Source: Orychophragmus violaceus (Eukaryota > Streptophyta > Magnoliopsida > Brassicales > Brassicaceae). Taken from it: 64,000 bases of DNA. Below are positions 42,834-55,311 of this stretch, piece after piece. Under the pieces are notes generated by a model, which had not been told where the DNA came from, made no database searches, and saw nothing but the letters and a program-made list of their open reading frames with translations. The position numbers and the translations under genes are program-made. The first letter of the stretch is position 1. Every line of letters starts with the position of its first letter. The stretch lies in NCBI GenBank assembly GCA_030180135.1, contig CM058234.1:36056766-36120765 (forward strand), in the 5' to 3' direction.

Positions 42834-44978
42834 CTTAACTCCATGATATATACCTGAGTGACGAGCCGAGACAATGACCAGATCAGTGGAATCAGGGACA
42901 ATCTCGACCAAGTTGTGCATTAACCACTCCCATGAATCAAAGTTCTCACCGTCGACAACGGCAAATGCAATGGGGAAAATATGGAAGTTACCATCCTGTA
43001 AACTCGCAGTTATCATGCACCCCAAGTATTTACCATACAGTTGAGTCGCGTCCACAACTACCACATCCGTAGCCACGGAATGCCTTCGATGGAAGCACCA
43101 AATGCGAAAAACAAACATTGAAACCGCTTAACCATCTTCCCATTTTATTCTACATCAATTCAATGCAGATTGTAGACCATCCCTGGATTTGCTTGGCGCA
43201 TCAAATACAAATACGCGGGAAGTAACTTATAGCTGCCCTCTGCGGATCCGTGGACTAACTCAATAGCCAACTCTCGTGCTCTCCAAGCTTTCCAATATGA
43301 GACAGTAATTGACAACTCCTCCATCAGCAATAAGGGAAAGTCTCTTGGCCTATGTCCATTTCTTCCATTCCCATACTTTTTCTTCAACAGCTCTGCTATA
43401 ACACGTGCAGTAGCATGCTTGCTATTCTCGGTTCTAGTATTAATGTCGCAAGAGTGGTGCAATTCAACTTTCCTTATCTCAAAATAAGAAGAATAGGGCA
43501 CCACTTTAGCAAAAACCCTCCAATCACACCGAGGGTCAACACATTCCATAACTATCTTCTGTGGTGTGGACCGCGGAGTACGAAAGTGAAACAGCCTCCT
43601 TATAGCATAAACACACATAGTTACCTGTAAATCCTTCTTGGTTTTGTACAACCGCCCAACGTGTATTCCATCATCTTCCGCGATTATATAAATATCACCG
43701 AGATCTTTCTCACTTTTTATCTCGTCGTCGAACATAGGTGGAGCATCTTGCGCAAACATGGTAGCTTGATCGCGGATATCCTCGTATGTATTCTGTAGGC
43801 TCAACAGCATACCACTTGAAGGTGTGGGCTCCAATGTGTTCTGATTTAGAGAAGACACCATTTCTTCTTGGTCGTTACCCAGTTCTTCAACATCTTCAAA
43901 CGCCCTGTTAAGATGCTGGGTCCATTGAGTTAGATCGAAGCAATCATACTCTTCTCCAGGACCTGCATCAGTAGGTGTCGGTCCAGTGGGTGTCTGTTCA
44001 GTAGGTGTCTGTCCAGTAAGTGTCTGTTCAACCGATGTCTGTCCAGTAGGTGTCTGTTCAACGGAGGTCCCTTCATGGTCATTGTCCTCTTCGTCCTCGT
44101 TACCTGGCCCATCTTCGGCACTGGACGACGTCTCGCTAACCGTTGGCATATTGGTATCCAAATCCTGGTCCACACCATTAAAAGATATAATGGCTTCGTT
44201 TTCTTCGTCCTCACCATTAGAATCAAGGTCATCAAATGTTTGCGTCTCTTTCACAAATGTATCAACTGTCGGAATAACAACATCTTCCGCAGCTTCAGCA
44301 ATCGAATTTGCCTCTTTAGCCAGGAATGCCCCAATACTGCCTGAAATTGTTCCACCACCGTCTGAACAATCTGCTCCAAACACACTACTCGCGCTTTGGC
44401 TAAAAAGCAACTCCTGGAAAAAACACTCGCCACTACTCTGACCAGCTTTCACCGGTAATTCCACAAGTCTTTCCTTTGCCTCTGTCCTGCTCTTCATCAC
44501 CACGCTAACTTCCTCCTCACCACTTTGACTAAGTTTCGGAGGTATGTCCATCCCAGATTGTTTTGCTTCTTTTCTCAAACTGTTTCTTAACACAGCGTTA
44601 CCACCCTCTCCAAACTCCCCATATAAACTAATCCCCTCATTTTTTCTTCTAATCACTTAAAAGTCTCCAGTCCATCTACGCTCCCAATACATATTGGCGG
44701 CATCTTCGACGCTGCTACTGAACTCATATTCCCAGGTGCCACATACGTCAGCTTGCAGCTTGTTCCAAGTTCACCCTCGAATTCCTTCAATACCCTGGAC
44801 TTGTATGAATCAGTTGTGTCATCATTACGTAATGTTATGCACCTACCGTATGCCCGGTAATCAATTCTGAATTCCCACTCTCCATTGTCGGAACGGTTAC
44901 ACTTCCCGGCCACCACGCACACAGGATCAAGGTGAACCAGATCAAAGTATATACAACATGAATTGTTATCAAAATCAC
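42834..44978 (-). pseudogene. MULE transposase, N-terminal and catalytic part
   Basis: From the right: an exon entered by an ATTCAG acceptor near 44979 encodes CCIYFDLVHLD and NGEWEFRIDYRAYGRC. A frameshift at about 44655 follows, then a long frame to 43160 with an acidic, Thr/Pro-rich spacer (repeated TPTGQTSVEQTLTGQ-like units). A mudrA DNA-binding region follows (IVMECVDPRCDWRVFAKVVP, HHSCD). After stops near 43150 the MULE catalytic domain follows: FFAFGASIEG, VVVVDATQLYGKYLG and ASLQDGNFHIFPIAFAVVDG, ending HGVKQ at element D. The next coding block is 21563-21206. A candidate first exon, ATGGCGGAG with a GTAAGA donor, is at 45404-45396. Several stops and shifts make it inactive. Confidence 0.85.
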
Positions 44979-46179
44979 CTGAATTTTTTGAAAAAGATAA
45001 TTTATTAACAGTCGTGAACGTTCATTAAAATAGATAGTTATGAACGTGTATAAAACTCACACGCAAAGAAGTTAAACGAAACCTCAACAGGACACTGTTT
45101 CAAACAGACATCAGCATACGTTCATAAGAACATAGCATAGCTAAGATTTATTTACCTAACAATCTTTAACAGCTTAGCAAACATTCATATGAACAGTAAA
45201 CAACAAATATACGTTCATATTTCAGATCCGATTGATATTTTTGCCAGAGATACTAAAAACTAACAAGTAACAAACAGAGTCACCCAGGATATTTTCCAAC
45301 AATTTGTTACAACGACATCAACTGTAGACACAAAATAGATAGATTATACAAAACAAAATCCCAAACGGTAAAAACCAAAAAGAATTAATTCTTACCTCCG
45401 CCATTAATGTGGATCTTAAACGAAAATAAAGTACTTTCCCTGAATATAATTCCACAGCTCTGTCTTCAACAACCACCCATCGGTGAAACTTGGATCTGTG
45501 ATGAAGTTAGATAAGTTCTGATAATTAACTCAGCTTGTACTAATTAAATAGGCTCATTAAACCTACTAAGCATTAAATGCTTAAGTATTGGCGGGAAAAA
45601 ATTATACATTAAATCAACATCAATGTCAGAAACGCAAGCTTCACGCACCATGCTTGGAAGGTAAGGATCACTTGATTATACCAACACCTAGCGCACACGC
45701 GCCAACATCGTCGTGACTCAACAAACTAAGGGCATAATCGCGTTTCTATTAATAGAATAGTGAAAAAGTGTTAGCCGAATAAAAACAAACTCAGAAGTGT
45801 TAGTTTTGTATATGTTATGCGGTATAGTGTTACTTTGCCGAAAATCCCTTTACCTAATTGGCATTCACATGCAAAGAACAGAAGAACATTTATTGGCAGA
45901 AATAAACCTTTAAAGCTAATAAATCTTGAATTTGCTTATTGGGATGTCCCGAGCGACAGTGCCAAGTGTTTTAATAAACTAGAAAGACAGAGGATGGTGA
46001 GAAGATGGAAGATTTGTTGTTGATGAAGTTTTGAGAGGATACAGTGGTCCGGTACGGTCATATCAAAGAATCGTCTTGTCCGTTGGGTAATATTAACAGT
46101 GAAACCAAATGGATCAAACGATAAAAGAACACCAATTGTCAGTTTTGAATTGTCGGACAGATATCAATTTTTTGATTTT
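44979..46179. other. MULE 5' flank with GAACGTTC motifs, then unassigned sequence
   Basis: No gene that I can support. Near-palindromes related to TATGAACGTTCATA lie at about 45013, 45038, 45114, 45183 and 45211, mirroring the cluster at 1815-2180. A short plus ORF at 45817-46023 has no recognisable feature. The sequence near 45820-45845 could be a MULE terminus. Confidence 0.45.
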
Positions 46180-46775
46180 TCATAAAACATGAACTTGACG
46201 AAGAGAAAGAGGACAAGAGGGAGTAGTGAAGGAAATGATATCAGTTTGGGTGATGTGAAGAATATATCCATTACCGACAGAAACTAATGGAATAGTACTC
46301 TTATTAAAAGAGAGACGAGGGAGGTTACTTGGTTTGTTTGTTAAATGCGCAGTTGAAAGCGTGAGTGATTGCTGCAGTGGAATGTTTCTGCCATGCCATG
46401 GCTGTGAAGTGGACCTTTTATGGTTGGAAGTGGGCCTAATATGCCTGCTGCAGGAGATGAGATATTGATGATGATTCAAGGTTTTGGAAATCCAGAATTG
46501 GCCCATTGTGACATCCAATAGGCATACCATAAATTGTTGTTGGGCCACATGTTGTATGACCAAGGAGCATGGAAAGATGGAGACTGACACTGGTTACGGC
46601 GTCCATGGTTGTTGTGATTTCCTCCTCTATTATTCTGACCACCACAACGTTGTGGCAAGGAGCGTTGACGGGGAACCCCTGCTAAAGCTGATTGTGGAGT
46701 CTCGATGAGCAAAACAATAAGTGAAGAGGAGTGGTTGTGGTGTGAGGGAAGATGGCGATTTTGGTGAGGGATCAA
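46180..46775 (-). pseudogene. Copia gag-protease fragment
   Basis: Overlapping minus-strand frames encode a Gly/Asn/Arg-rich gag tail (GGQNNRGGNHNNHGRR) followed, after a frame change, by AHLTNKPSNL and VSVGNGYILHITQT. This is the sequence just after the protease active site in many Copia elements (the HHLTND and GDG-type stretch). No LTR or other domain accompanies it, so it is a short remnant unrelated to the Copia copies at 31211 and 58661. Confidence 0.6.
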
Positions 46776-46831
46776 ACTAGAAACAAAAAGAGAGGGATCA
46801 AAGAATTAGATGAGGATAGAGAGAAGATTAT

Positions 46832-47336
46832 TGTTTGGGCCAAAATTCACCCCGAGTGAATTCAGCTAAGCACGGCCCATTTCTCAAATTAAGGGCCCGA
46901 CTGTTGAACGAAAGCCCAAGTAAGAGGCCCGACTCCAAGAGACAACTCGAGAAGACGACGACACAATCAGCTTGAGATCGTGGGACCAGAGAAGCAGGAA
47001 TCGCGCAACAAGAAGATCCCGAGGAAAGTGTGAGACGTTGGAGCGAACTCCGAGATTAAAGGAAAGCGGTTGAAGACGGAGAAAGGCTATAAAGAGAGAG
47101 CTCCGACGACTCACAAGGGGATCCGATCTCTTACTCATTCTAAGATCTTGCATTAAGACTTTGTAATGGCTTCATAGCTCGAGTTCTTAGTGTTCATATA
47201 TTCAAATCAATATAAATTCACTTTTCCACTATTGTTAGCTCGTCTGATTAAGTTCCCTCAAGAATCTAGCCCACCCCTTTTCATAAACCAGCTCATCTAA
47301 CACTCCAAAACTTGAGTGTGGGTTTTCGGATCCACA
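46832..47336 (+). repeat. Probable 5' LTR of element G
   Basis: Ends GGATCCACA just before the primer site; the left end is taken at TGTTTGGGCC. It contains a TATA box, GCTATAAAG, at 47086-47094. It has none of the palindromic sites seen in the Athila-like and Copia LTRs. Confidence 0.55.
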
Positions 47337-47412
47337 TTTTGGCGCCGACTGTGGGGAAGATTCATAGATTGTCTTTACAAACGAACCCGATCAACAGCCT
47401 ACTAGCGTGGAG

Positions 47413-48931
47413 ATGGATCCCAACGCAACAGCTCCGATTGGATCACCAAGGTCACAAGATCTCGACCAAACGAACGTAAGCGTTCAAGCCGAGAATACCG
47501 GATCAGAGTCGGTTGTGACTCAAGCAGGATCCGGAGCAGTGGACCGTGTCCCTGTTTCCCAGCCTTTAGGATTTGCGCGCCGCCAGGCTCGACTTCGCAG
47601 ACAGCCGAGAGAACGAACTCTCTTTACCTGGATACGGTCTGAGGATCGTCCCCAAGGGGACGTGCAAATTCCTCGGGTCAATCCGCAAACACGACCTGAC
47701 TAGCCGTGCCTGACCAGATCCATAATCGATGGCATGGCGGAGCTCCGCAAAATGCTAGCAGTCCTAATTGACAGATCGCACGATCAAGAAGTCACACAAC
47801 GGACTGTGTTAGCCCGGCTAGATATGCACGACAGGAGTCTGCTGAATCTCGGAAACAGGCCATGACCTGTTACGGGGACTGCGGCAGATGCTCCCATGAG
47901 GAGCCCGTTACCTCGCATGCGTCTGGACTTCGAAGAGGAATATGTAACTCCCGAAGCTCCGAGACAAACATTTGTGCCTGGAAACGGTGGCTACCCGCCC
48001 AGCTTCGGGACCCACGCATCCCGCGCAAATACCGTGGCCTCGACCTCGACATGCATTATAGCTCCCGAAGGAGCACGGCTGCCGACACCCCCGCCTATGC
48101 CTACAAGCTACGAACGAAATAGGCATCGGGTACTGGGAGCATCAGCCTTCGCCTCCAGCTCACGCCCTTTGATAACGGAACCTGGGACTAACACCGCTCG
48201 GCCTCCCCCGAGCGAGGTAGCTCAGCAAGCCGGGATCCGGGGACTAAGCAATACACGTCCGCGGAGCGCACAACTCCCCATGTTCGAACACCGAACCGAC
48301 GCGTACGACGAAGGCATATACGCCAGGCTCCAGCGTCTGCAGGCTGCAGTCCACTCAGCAACTAGTGCGGCTCCAGACATCGATCAAGTCATCGAGAAGA
48401 CCCACCGAACTCCGTTCACGGATCGAATCGCTAGCGCGAGGATCCAGAATACCGGGAAAATCAAAATACCAGAGTACGCGGGGACTACGGACCCGAAAGC
48501 CCATGTCAGAGCTTTCAAGCTCGCAGTCTCCTGAGCCCATCTCACCGACGAAGAAAAGGAAGCAGGCTACTGCAGACTCTTCACTGAGAACCTCACGGGT
48601 ACCGCACTAGAATGGTTCGCCAGTCTAGAAGGAAATTTAATCGATAACTTCACACAGCTCGTATCGATATTCCTAAGACAATACTCGATCTTCATCGAAG
48701 AGAAAACCTCGGAAGCCGATCTATGGGCTCTGAAACAAGGATCAGACGAGACTCTTTGAGCCTACATCGCTAGGTTCCGAGAAGTTAAATCGCGCATAGC
48801 ATATCCAAACGAAACCATAGCGATCGCGGCTCTGGAGAACGGACTCCAGTACACATCGGAGTTCAGAAAGGAGCTTGCGGTCCGACCTTGCACGTCCCTA
48901 GACGATGCGCTGCATAAAGCTACGTACTATG
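47413..48931 (+). pseudogene. Element G gag, first part
   Basis: The frame from ATG 47413 (MDPNATAPIGSPRSQ) is broken by in-frame stops at about 47701, 47863, 48532 and 48757, three of them TGA. The second half is a retrotransposon gag domain: KIPEYAGTTDPKAHVRAFKL, then TGTALEWFASLEGN, FLRQYS and AYIARFREVK. It ends at DALHKATYY, where element F enters after the CTATG duplication; the coding sequence resumes at 57954. Confidence 0.85.
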
Positions 48932-50135
48932 TGATATATCATGGTTTTTACCGGTTTTAGACCATGATATAAGTGTGTTTTAGAGTCTTTTATTGTTTCT
49001 TTCGATTCTTTTATAGGTATTATTAGACACACGCACGTTTGAAGTGGATTTGGAGATTATGGAGCAAATTGGAGCATTTTGGAGTTTTGACCCGAGAGTT
49101 TGAACTCACTGTCCGAAACAGAGGAGTGTGTCGATCGACACATATCTAGATCGATCGATGCATGACGAGTTGGGCCAGACTCGCGAGAGTTAATGAAGAA
49201 TGATGATATTGCAAAGTTTCCCACAAGTTCCAAATAATTACACAGAAGCCCCAAGACGTGTTTTTGCTATTTAATTAGGTTTTAGATCAGTTTTTAGAGA
49301 GATTTCATACGCTAACATACTTTAGAGCAGAGAGCTTTTGGGGCTGATCTAATCATGTACTACATCTTGTTTTTGGAGAAGATTTTGAACCCCTTTACTC
49401 CTTTATTAATCTCTTTTATGCAATCTACTATTTCATTGATTATGTTTTCATTATCTATGTCTGAGTAGATTCATAGTTAGGTTTAGGGATTCTCAATAAG
49501 GATTTTATGGCTTGCTAGATATAATTAATTCAGTTAAGGATTCATATCAATAGATGTTCTTCAATCTAAATTGTGTTTAATGCTAGTTCTAACTTGATCA
49601 CTTAGAATCTAGATCTTAGGTTGCTAGATTAGCACGAAAGTGTGATTTAGAATCTGAACTATTTAGGTTGAGCAATATAATTACTCACAAATAAATTTGG
49701 TTTAATTAGATTGTGAACATATCGAACTTGATCATTAAAGCTGGTTTAATCTGTTAGGAATTACAAAGACATTTGGATTTCTGCAATTAGGCTTAGAGAA
49801 TTCTCACAATGAATGTTGGTTAATTCTATATCCATGCTTCGAGTTCTAGAACTGTGTTTAATTAGATCCTGACTGAATGATTTGTCTGCTTGTCTGATAT
49901 CCTGAGAACTCCCTAGACTTAGCGCCCTTAGTTTATTGCTTACAACCACAACTTGCTACTGATTTACTGTCTTGCTTGCTATTTAGTTTCTCAATACAAT
50001 TTGCTTTCTCCTAGTTTAATCTTTTTAGTTCTAATCCTATCGTTGCCTAGAGTCCTCGTGGATTCGATTCCTAAGTACTACATTGATATACTGTGCACTT
50101 GCAGTTAGTATAGGGTAAAACTTTGAGACCTACCA
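48932..50135 (+). repeat. 5' LTR of element F (1204 bp)
   Basis: TGATATATCATGG to GAGACCTACCA. It is related to but clearly diverged from the LTRs of B, D and E. The palindromic pair (GTGTCGATCGACAC and GATCGATCGATGC) is at 49128-49161. Confidence 0.9.
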
Positions 50136-50141
50136 AGTTTT

Positions 50142-50159
50142 TGGCGCCGTTGCCGGGGA
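50142..50159 (+). other. Primer-binding site of element F
   Basis: TGGCGCCGTTGCCGGGGA, complementary to the tRNA-Asp 3' end, six bases after the LTR. Confidence 0.85.
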
Positions 50160-50392
50160 CTCTTAGAGTCTTCGATAGATTCGAACTTAGGGTTTTTACT
50201 AGGATTTTTATTTTTATTTTTATATTTTTTATTTTGGTTACTGATTTTTCTCTGTTTTCTCTCTGTCGCAGGTTTCAAAATCGCATAGCATCGACCGTTG
50301 CACTTTCTGTGTCGATCGTTACTAGGCGATTGGAGTTGAATCGATCTTTGCACTGTTAGCATCGATCGTTGCTTGGCGATTACAGACGGTTT

Positions 50393-53012
50393 ATGTAGAA
50401 GCGTGATACCAGAAGTAATCCGAATACTAATCTCGTTAACCTCCAACTAGAAGAGCTTGCTAGACTAGAGAGGACTAACAGAAGAATTCAAAGAGCAAGG
50501 ATGGTTGTACAAAGTGTGATCATAATGCCTGATGCTCAAGGTGTCCTAAGGGACCAACAAAACAATCTGTTTAATGCTGCTGGGCAACGAATTGATGCTG
50601 AAGGGAATGTTATCCCTGATCCTCCTCAGCAACCACAACAGGAGCAGAGGATGGTTGTTCATGAGAGAACATTAGCTGACTACAACCGACCAGACGAGTT
50701 TCATGCCAACCGGTCAGCTCTTGTACCTCCTGGTTTTGAGAGGAATGATTTTGAGATCAAGACCATCTACTACTCTCTTCTGAAGCAGAATGCCTTTCAT
50801 GGGCATCCGACTGAGCAGCCAATGGATCACATAGATGAGTTTGAGGACATAGTCACTAGGATTAAGTATGATGGAGTGAACTATGACTATCTGTTCCTCA
50901 AGCTTTTCCCCTACTCTCTCGCTGGAGATGCTGCTGCCTGGCTGAAACAACTTCCACCTGGGAAGTTTGAGACATGGGATGCTGTGAAGAGTGAGTTTCT
51001 GAGACACTTCTATGATGATGCTCGCTCCGATCAGTCTAGACAGGACAATCTTACTCTCAAGGTCCAACAGAGCCTCTTAAGACTGCCTGGATGAGATTTA
51101 AGAAGTACCAGCGTGACTGCCCGCATCATAGATTCACTGAGGTAACATTGCTGGGTATTTTCTTTAGAGGCATAGATCTTCCTTATTAGACTGCGTTGGA
51201 TAATTCCAGCAATGCAAACTTCAACACTAGGACTCCTGCGCAAGCTAAGTAGTTGATAGATAACTTAGTAAGCAGTAATGGCTGCAAGACTACTAATAAG
51301 AGAAGGAAGGAATCCTATGGGACGGTAGAGAATTTGGAGATTGCTGATATTAGATCTAAGCTGGACACAGTTTGTAATCTTCTAGCTGGGAAGAAAGCTG
51401 TTAATTTTGCCCAAGATGTGGAAGTAATCCAAGCTGAAGAAGATGGACAGGAAGAGGATGTGAATTACATCGGAGGATCTAGTTTCCAAGGTAATAGGTT
51501 CAGAAATCAGCAGGGAAACAAGTTTTTCAATGGAGGACAGAAGAGTGCCTTCACAGGCAATCAAAACTCTTCTGGTTTTAGACAGAATGCTGGATTTCAG
51601 AAGTCCTTCCAACAAGGTAACCAGAGGACTTATGGATCTTCATCTTATCAGACTCCTCCTGTTGCTAATGCTCATGAGAGTAAGATGGAGAGTATGATGG
51701 AGCAGCTGCTGGAAGGACAAACTAAGATTGACGTGGACTGCAACAAGAAGTTGGATGCTGTTTATGAGGATCTCAATGGGAAGTTTAAATCTCTAAGCAC
51801 TCATGTGAAGCAATTGGACACTCAGGTGAGCCAAATTTCAAACTCTGTCAAGGGAAAGAGTGTTGTAGACACCCACATTAAGGCCTGGTCAGTGTACATT
51901 GATGATGGATCGCACCTAGGTGAAAGATTTGAGCTAAATACAGCTGAACTGGTAGAAGAGGCTGAAATTTCTGATTTTGGGGAAAATCTCTCGGTAGAAT
52001 CTGTGAAATATCAGATGCATCGATCGATGCACCTCATGCGTCGAGCGTTGCAGGTCGTGGACAGACAGACTCATACGATTCTTATAGCACTAATGCAGAG
52101 GCAGACCAAGAGCTTAACCGTTTATTCCCTGGAGTGTCTGAGATAACTCAACAGGAGATTTATGCACAATCTATTGGATTATATCCTAAGGTATCTGAAG
52201 TGATTCAACAAGAGATTGATGAGCTTAAGCGGTTGGAGGAGATTGGTGAAGAGTTGGAAGAAATTCCATCATCTGATGATCCACCTTATCACCCTTGTGT
52301 GCAAAGGTACTTGAAGAAGATGTTGCCTATGGATGTAGAGCTGAAAGATTGGGTTATAGTTGTTCCTCAACAGATAAGTTATGTGCTATTGACCAAGATT
52401 CCTAAGAAGCTACCTGATCCTAGGATTTTTGTACTGAGTTGTTCTATATTTGAGGATAGTTTCAAGCGCTCTCTGTGTGATTTAGGAGCTGTTGGAAGTC
52501 TCATGCCATACTCTGTGGCAGAGAAGCTGGGTATGATGGATTTTTCACCCACTAGGACTTCTCTTGTCCTAGCTGACCAGTCAATAAGGATTCCAGAAGG
52601 AGTTCTTGAGGACGTCCCAGTGAGAGTTGGAAACTACTTGGTTCCGAAAGACTTCTTGGTGCTTAAGTATGACAGTGAGAAAGATGATGCTTTGATACTA
52701 GGCAGACCATTCTTGGCCACAGGTGGAGCAATGATTGATGTGAGGCACAGTCTGATTGATCTCCATCTGGGAGATGACCCACTGCACTTTGAGATGGACA
52801 TGCTACGCAAGCCGCTGATTGATGGGCAGGCTTTCACCATTAAGGATTGATATGGAGAGCAGATAAGCAAGACTTTGGTTTCAGATCCACCATATCAGTT
52901 TACTCCTTCTTTTCTTGGACGAGCTAACACTGATGACGCTTACTCTCCACCTTGGATGAGGAGACTTGCACAGAGGCAATCACAGTCTCTGTCAGGATCT
53001 CCTGCAAACTGA
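50393..53012 (+). pseudogene. Element F gag-protease
   Basis: Homologous to B and D gag-protease but degraded. The start codon is followed at once by TAG, where B has CAG. A 4-bp deletion lies near 51050, and TAG replaces CAG in DLPYQSAL and in AQAKQLI (51188 and 51250). A frame change occurs around 51990, and a TGA at about 52848. The gag core (FEIKTIYYSLLKQNAFHGHP), Gly/Asn-rich segment, protease site (CDLGAVGSLMPY) and ALILGRPFLATGGAMID are clear. The tail YSPPWMRRLAQRQ ends at 53010-53012, matching element E, so this lineage has its own gag-protease terminus. An in-frame reading across 52010-52090 shows the palindromic sites encoding ASIDAPHASSVAG. Confidence 0.85.
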
Positions 53013-53831
53013 TCTTGTTCGTCCGGTCAAGCTAATGACCTTAAACAAGCGCTGAGTGGGAGGCAACCCACTGTTAGGTTTTAGTGTTTTTCTTTCTTAT
53101 TTTTGGTGTTTTTCTTAGGATTTCACGTTTTTATTTGTTTTTGCTAAGTTTTTAATACAGAACACTGTCTGGAGATGTGTGACGATCGTTGCTACATGTA
53201 TATGACGAAGAGATGGGATCGCCTTGTGACGATCGTTGCGGTCCTGTGCAACGGTCGTTGCAAACGGTTTAATTGCAAAATTAAGGTACGCGTGCTAAAC
53301 CGGAAGTTAATCTGGTTCAACAGCGTCGATCGTTGCACCCTTGCATCGATCGTTGCTCCCACGACCCAGGTAAGTGCCTTAAACCCTTTTCTCTTCTCTT
53401 ATTCTCTACTTCGCCGTCCGTACACACGAATCTCCTATCACCCAAATCGCTCATTTCTTCATCATTTTTGTTGATTCAAAGTGCTATTCACCTTATTTTT
53501 ACACGCTCTATCTATATCTATAACTCATTCGAAGCAAATCCGAGGTAATGTGTCTCAATTTTAACGTTTTCGGATTCAAATTTAGGGTTTTAGAATTTGA
53601 GGTTTTAAGCTTTAAAATGATGACTCCATGCTGCTATAGACTTGATTTAGGTTGATTAGTGATGAATGCATGCTGTTTATGGGTTTGATTAACGATTTTA
53701 GGCACGAATTGAGAATTAGCTGTCGGCTGTGAAATCGCCCTGCATCGATCGTTGCACATGTGCAACGGTCGTTGCTCTGCGATTTCACATGGAGTTTCTG
53801 CCGAGACTTACATGTTTTTAATTTCTTACAG
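53013..53831 (+). other. Leader and predicted intron before the ORF1-like gene (element F)
   Basis: No protein gene. Palindromic sites lie at about 53182, 53230-53262, 53323-53356 and 53742-53775. A consensus donor AG/GTAAGT at 53369/53370 (alternative AG/GTAATG at 53544/53545) and acceptor TTTCTTACAG at 53831 directly precede the ATG. The arrangement matches element E. Confidence 0.6.
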
Positions 53832-55311
53832 ATGCCTCCTCGACAAGCTCGCAAACGTAGAGCCACCGCCACAGCAGCTACAGCTCATCATCATCCACCA
53901 GCTGAGTAGTTCCATCGAGAATCACCACATCCTGAGGATTATCAGAGAAATTTGGAAGCTATACAACCACCATGGCCTAGAGCAGATGCGCAGCTGATTC
54001 CGACAGACCAGGTCTGGGGCATGGAGATTAATGACCTGCTCAAGACTGACACGTTCACAGAGAGGCCATTACTTAACCATTGGGATGAGTTTGACACATT
54101 GCTCTACAATGGTTGGTGTGGCATGACGCTTAAGCCGACCAAGTTTGCAGATTATTCGAGTCTGGGCATCGATGAGCAAGTTCTTGCATTGTGTAAGGGC
54201 ATTGGTCTGGGGACAATGCCTATGCAGCCTCATGAGATGTACCCCGAGTTGGTAAGACAGCTGCTAGCCACTTGCAGAGTGATTTACCCTGACCCAGAGA
54301 GCAGTAAGGCTTCAGGAGGTTTCTTTACCTTAATGTGCTTAGGATGCAGGTATCGGATTCCCCTTCTCGATATCTGTAGGATTTATGGATTCAGCACTGA
54401 GTCTGCGCGTATTGGTATGTCTCTTCCGTGGGATGTGGAGAAAGCTCAGTATTTCTGGGAGTGCATTGGTAATGGTCGGTATAACTCACGGACTACAGGG
54501 GTGATTCAGGTTAGGCATCCTGTTCTCAGATATGTCTTGCGCATCTTGGGATGTACTCTGTTGTGCAAGTTTGAAGCCAACAAGATGCGTAAGGCTGAGA
54601 TGGAGATGCTATTCATTGGACTGAGGGACCAGTTTGAGGATACTGTTCTGAGAGATCCCACTAGGGGACTCAACTTGGGAGCTGTCTTTGCTCATCATTA
54701 TGTGAACTGCAGAAGAAGCCATTTGATGGTAAGGGCACTGAGACAGTAGGGAGTCTTCTTACTCCCATTTTCAGGCATTTCAGGATTCCCTTAGAGGGCA
54801 CAGAGTGTAATGATAGCAAGGAGTTCCTTGATTTCAGCCACCTGCAGAGCGCTACATGGCTCAAGGAGGGACGTATATGGGTCTTTATGACCCTGCCACT
54901 GAGAAGCGTGGTGTGGATCTTCCTGCTGCTGGTCTTACACAGATTGATACGCTGGATGCCTTGAGATTCTAGCCCCCTACGAGAGATCAGCGCAGAGTTC
55001 CTTCTATGGCTCATCCGCTGGGAGAGCCTTCTACACGGGCTTCTACTTCATCTGCGCCTGCACCTGCTGCCAGTGTTGATGATATTGGCCCTTATCCCGA
55101 GCCTTCAATGCCTTTTGGTGATATGTCTGAGGCAGAGTGGAGAGAGCGTGAGAATGGTATTCTACGGAGCATCTGGAACTTCATGCGTACCTGTACTTGC
55201 AGGAGACAGCCGCATATACACCATCCAGGACCTTCAGGACGTAGACAGCGATCTCCGACTCCAGGTTCTTCGAGTGGTACTGATCGCATTGATGGGATGG
55301 AGGATGAGTGA
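53832..55311 (+). pseudogene. ATHILA ORF-1-like protein (element F)
   Basis: Starts MPPRQARKRRATAT at 53832, a basic N-terminus as in element E. It is interrupted by TAG at 53907 (Trp in E), a one-base deletion near 54705 and TAG in ALRFQPP (CAG in E) near 54970. The core, 53952-54749, has FADYSSLGIDEQVLALCKGI, RYRIPLLDICRIYGFSTES, RHPVLRYVLRILGCTLLCKF and GLNLGAVFAHH. The C-terminal part to 55311 has GDMSEAEWRERENGIL and CTCRRQPH. Good conservation between E and F, despite each being broken differently, argues that the protein was maintained by selection in the source elements. Its function is not known to me. Confidence 0.75.

Larger units (their letters stand above)
2199..44978 (-). mobile_element. 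MULE transposon (mudrA-like), broken by elements B and D
   Basis: The transposase gene is in three blocks: 44978-42834 (N-terminal and catalytic part), 21563-21206 (middle) and 2821-2199 (SWIM finger and zinc knuckle). The gaps are LTR retrotransposons with clean 5-bp TSDs. The element itself must reach further on both sides, because related near-palindromic motifs continue to about 28 on the left and 45230 on the right. A sequence at about 45820-45845 reads in reverse as AAGGGATTTTCGGC and could be a terminus, but I found no partner at the left, so the ends are not defined. Confidence 0.75.

Noticed and set aside
45817..46023. Plus-strand ORF of 68 residues
   Set aside because: No recognisable motif and probably at or beyond the MULE border; too little to support a gene.
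53370..53831. Possibility that palindromic sites are tRNA-like or CRISPR-like repeats
   Set aside because: Spacers are short and variable, no repeat-spacer regularity or tRNA fold is visible, and the context is plant retrotransposons.
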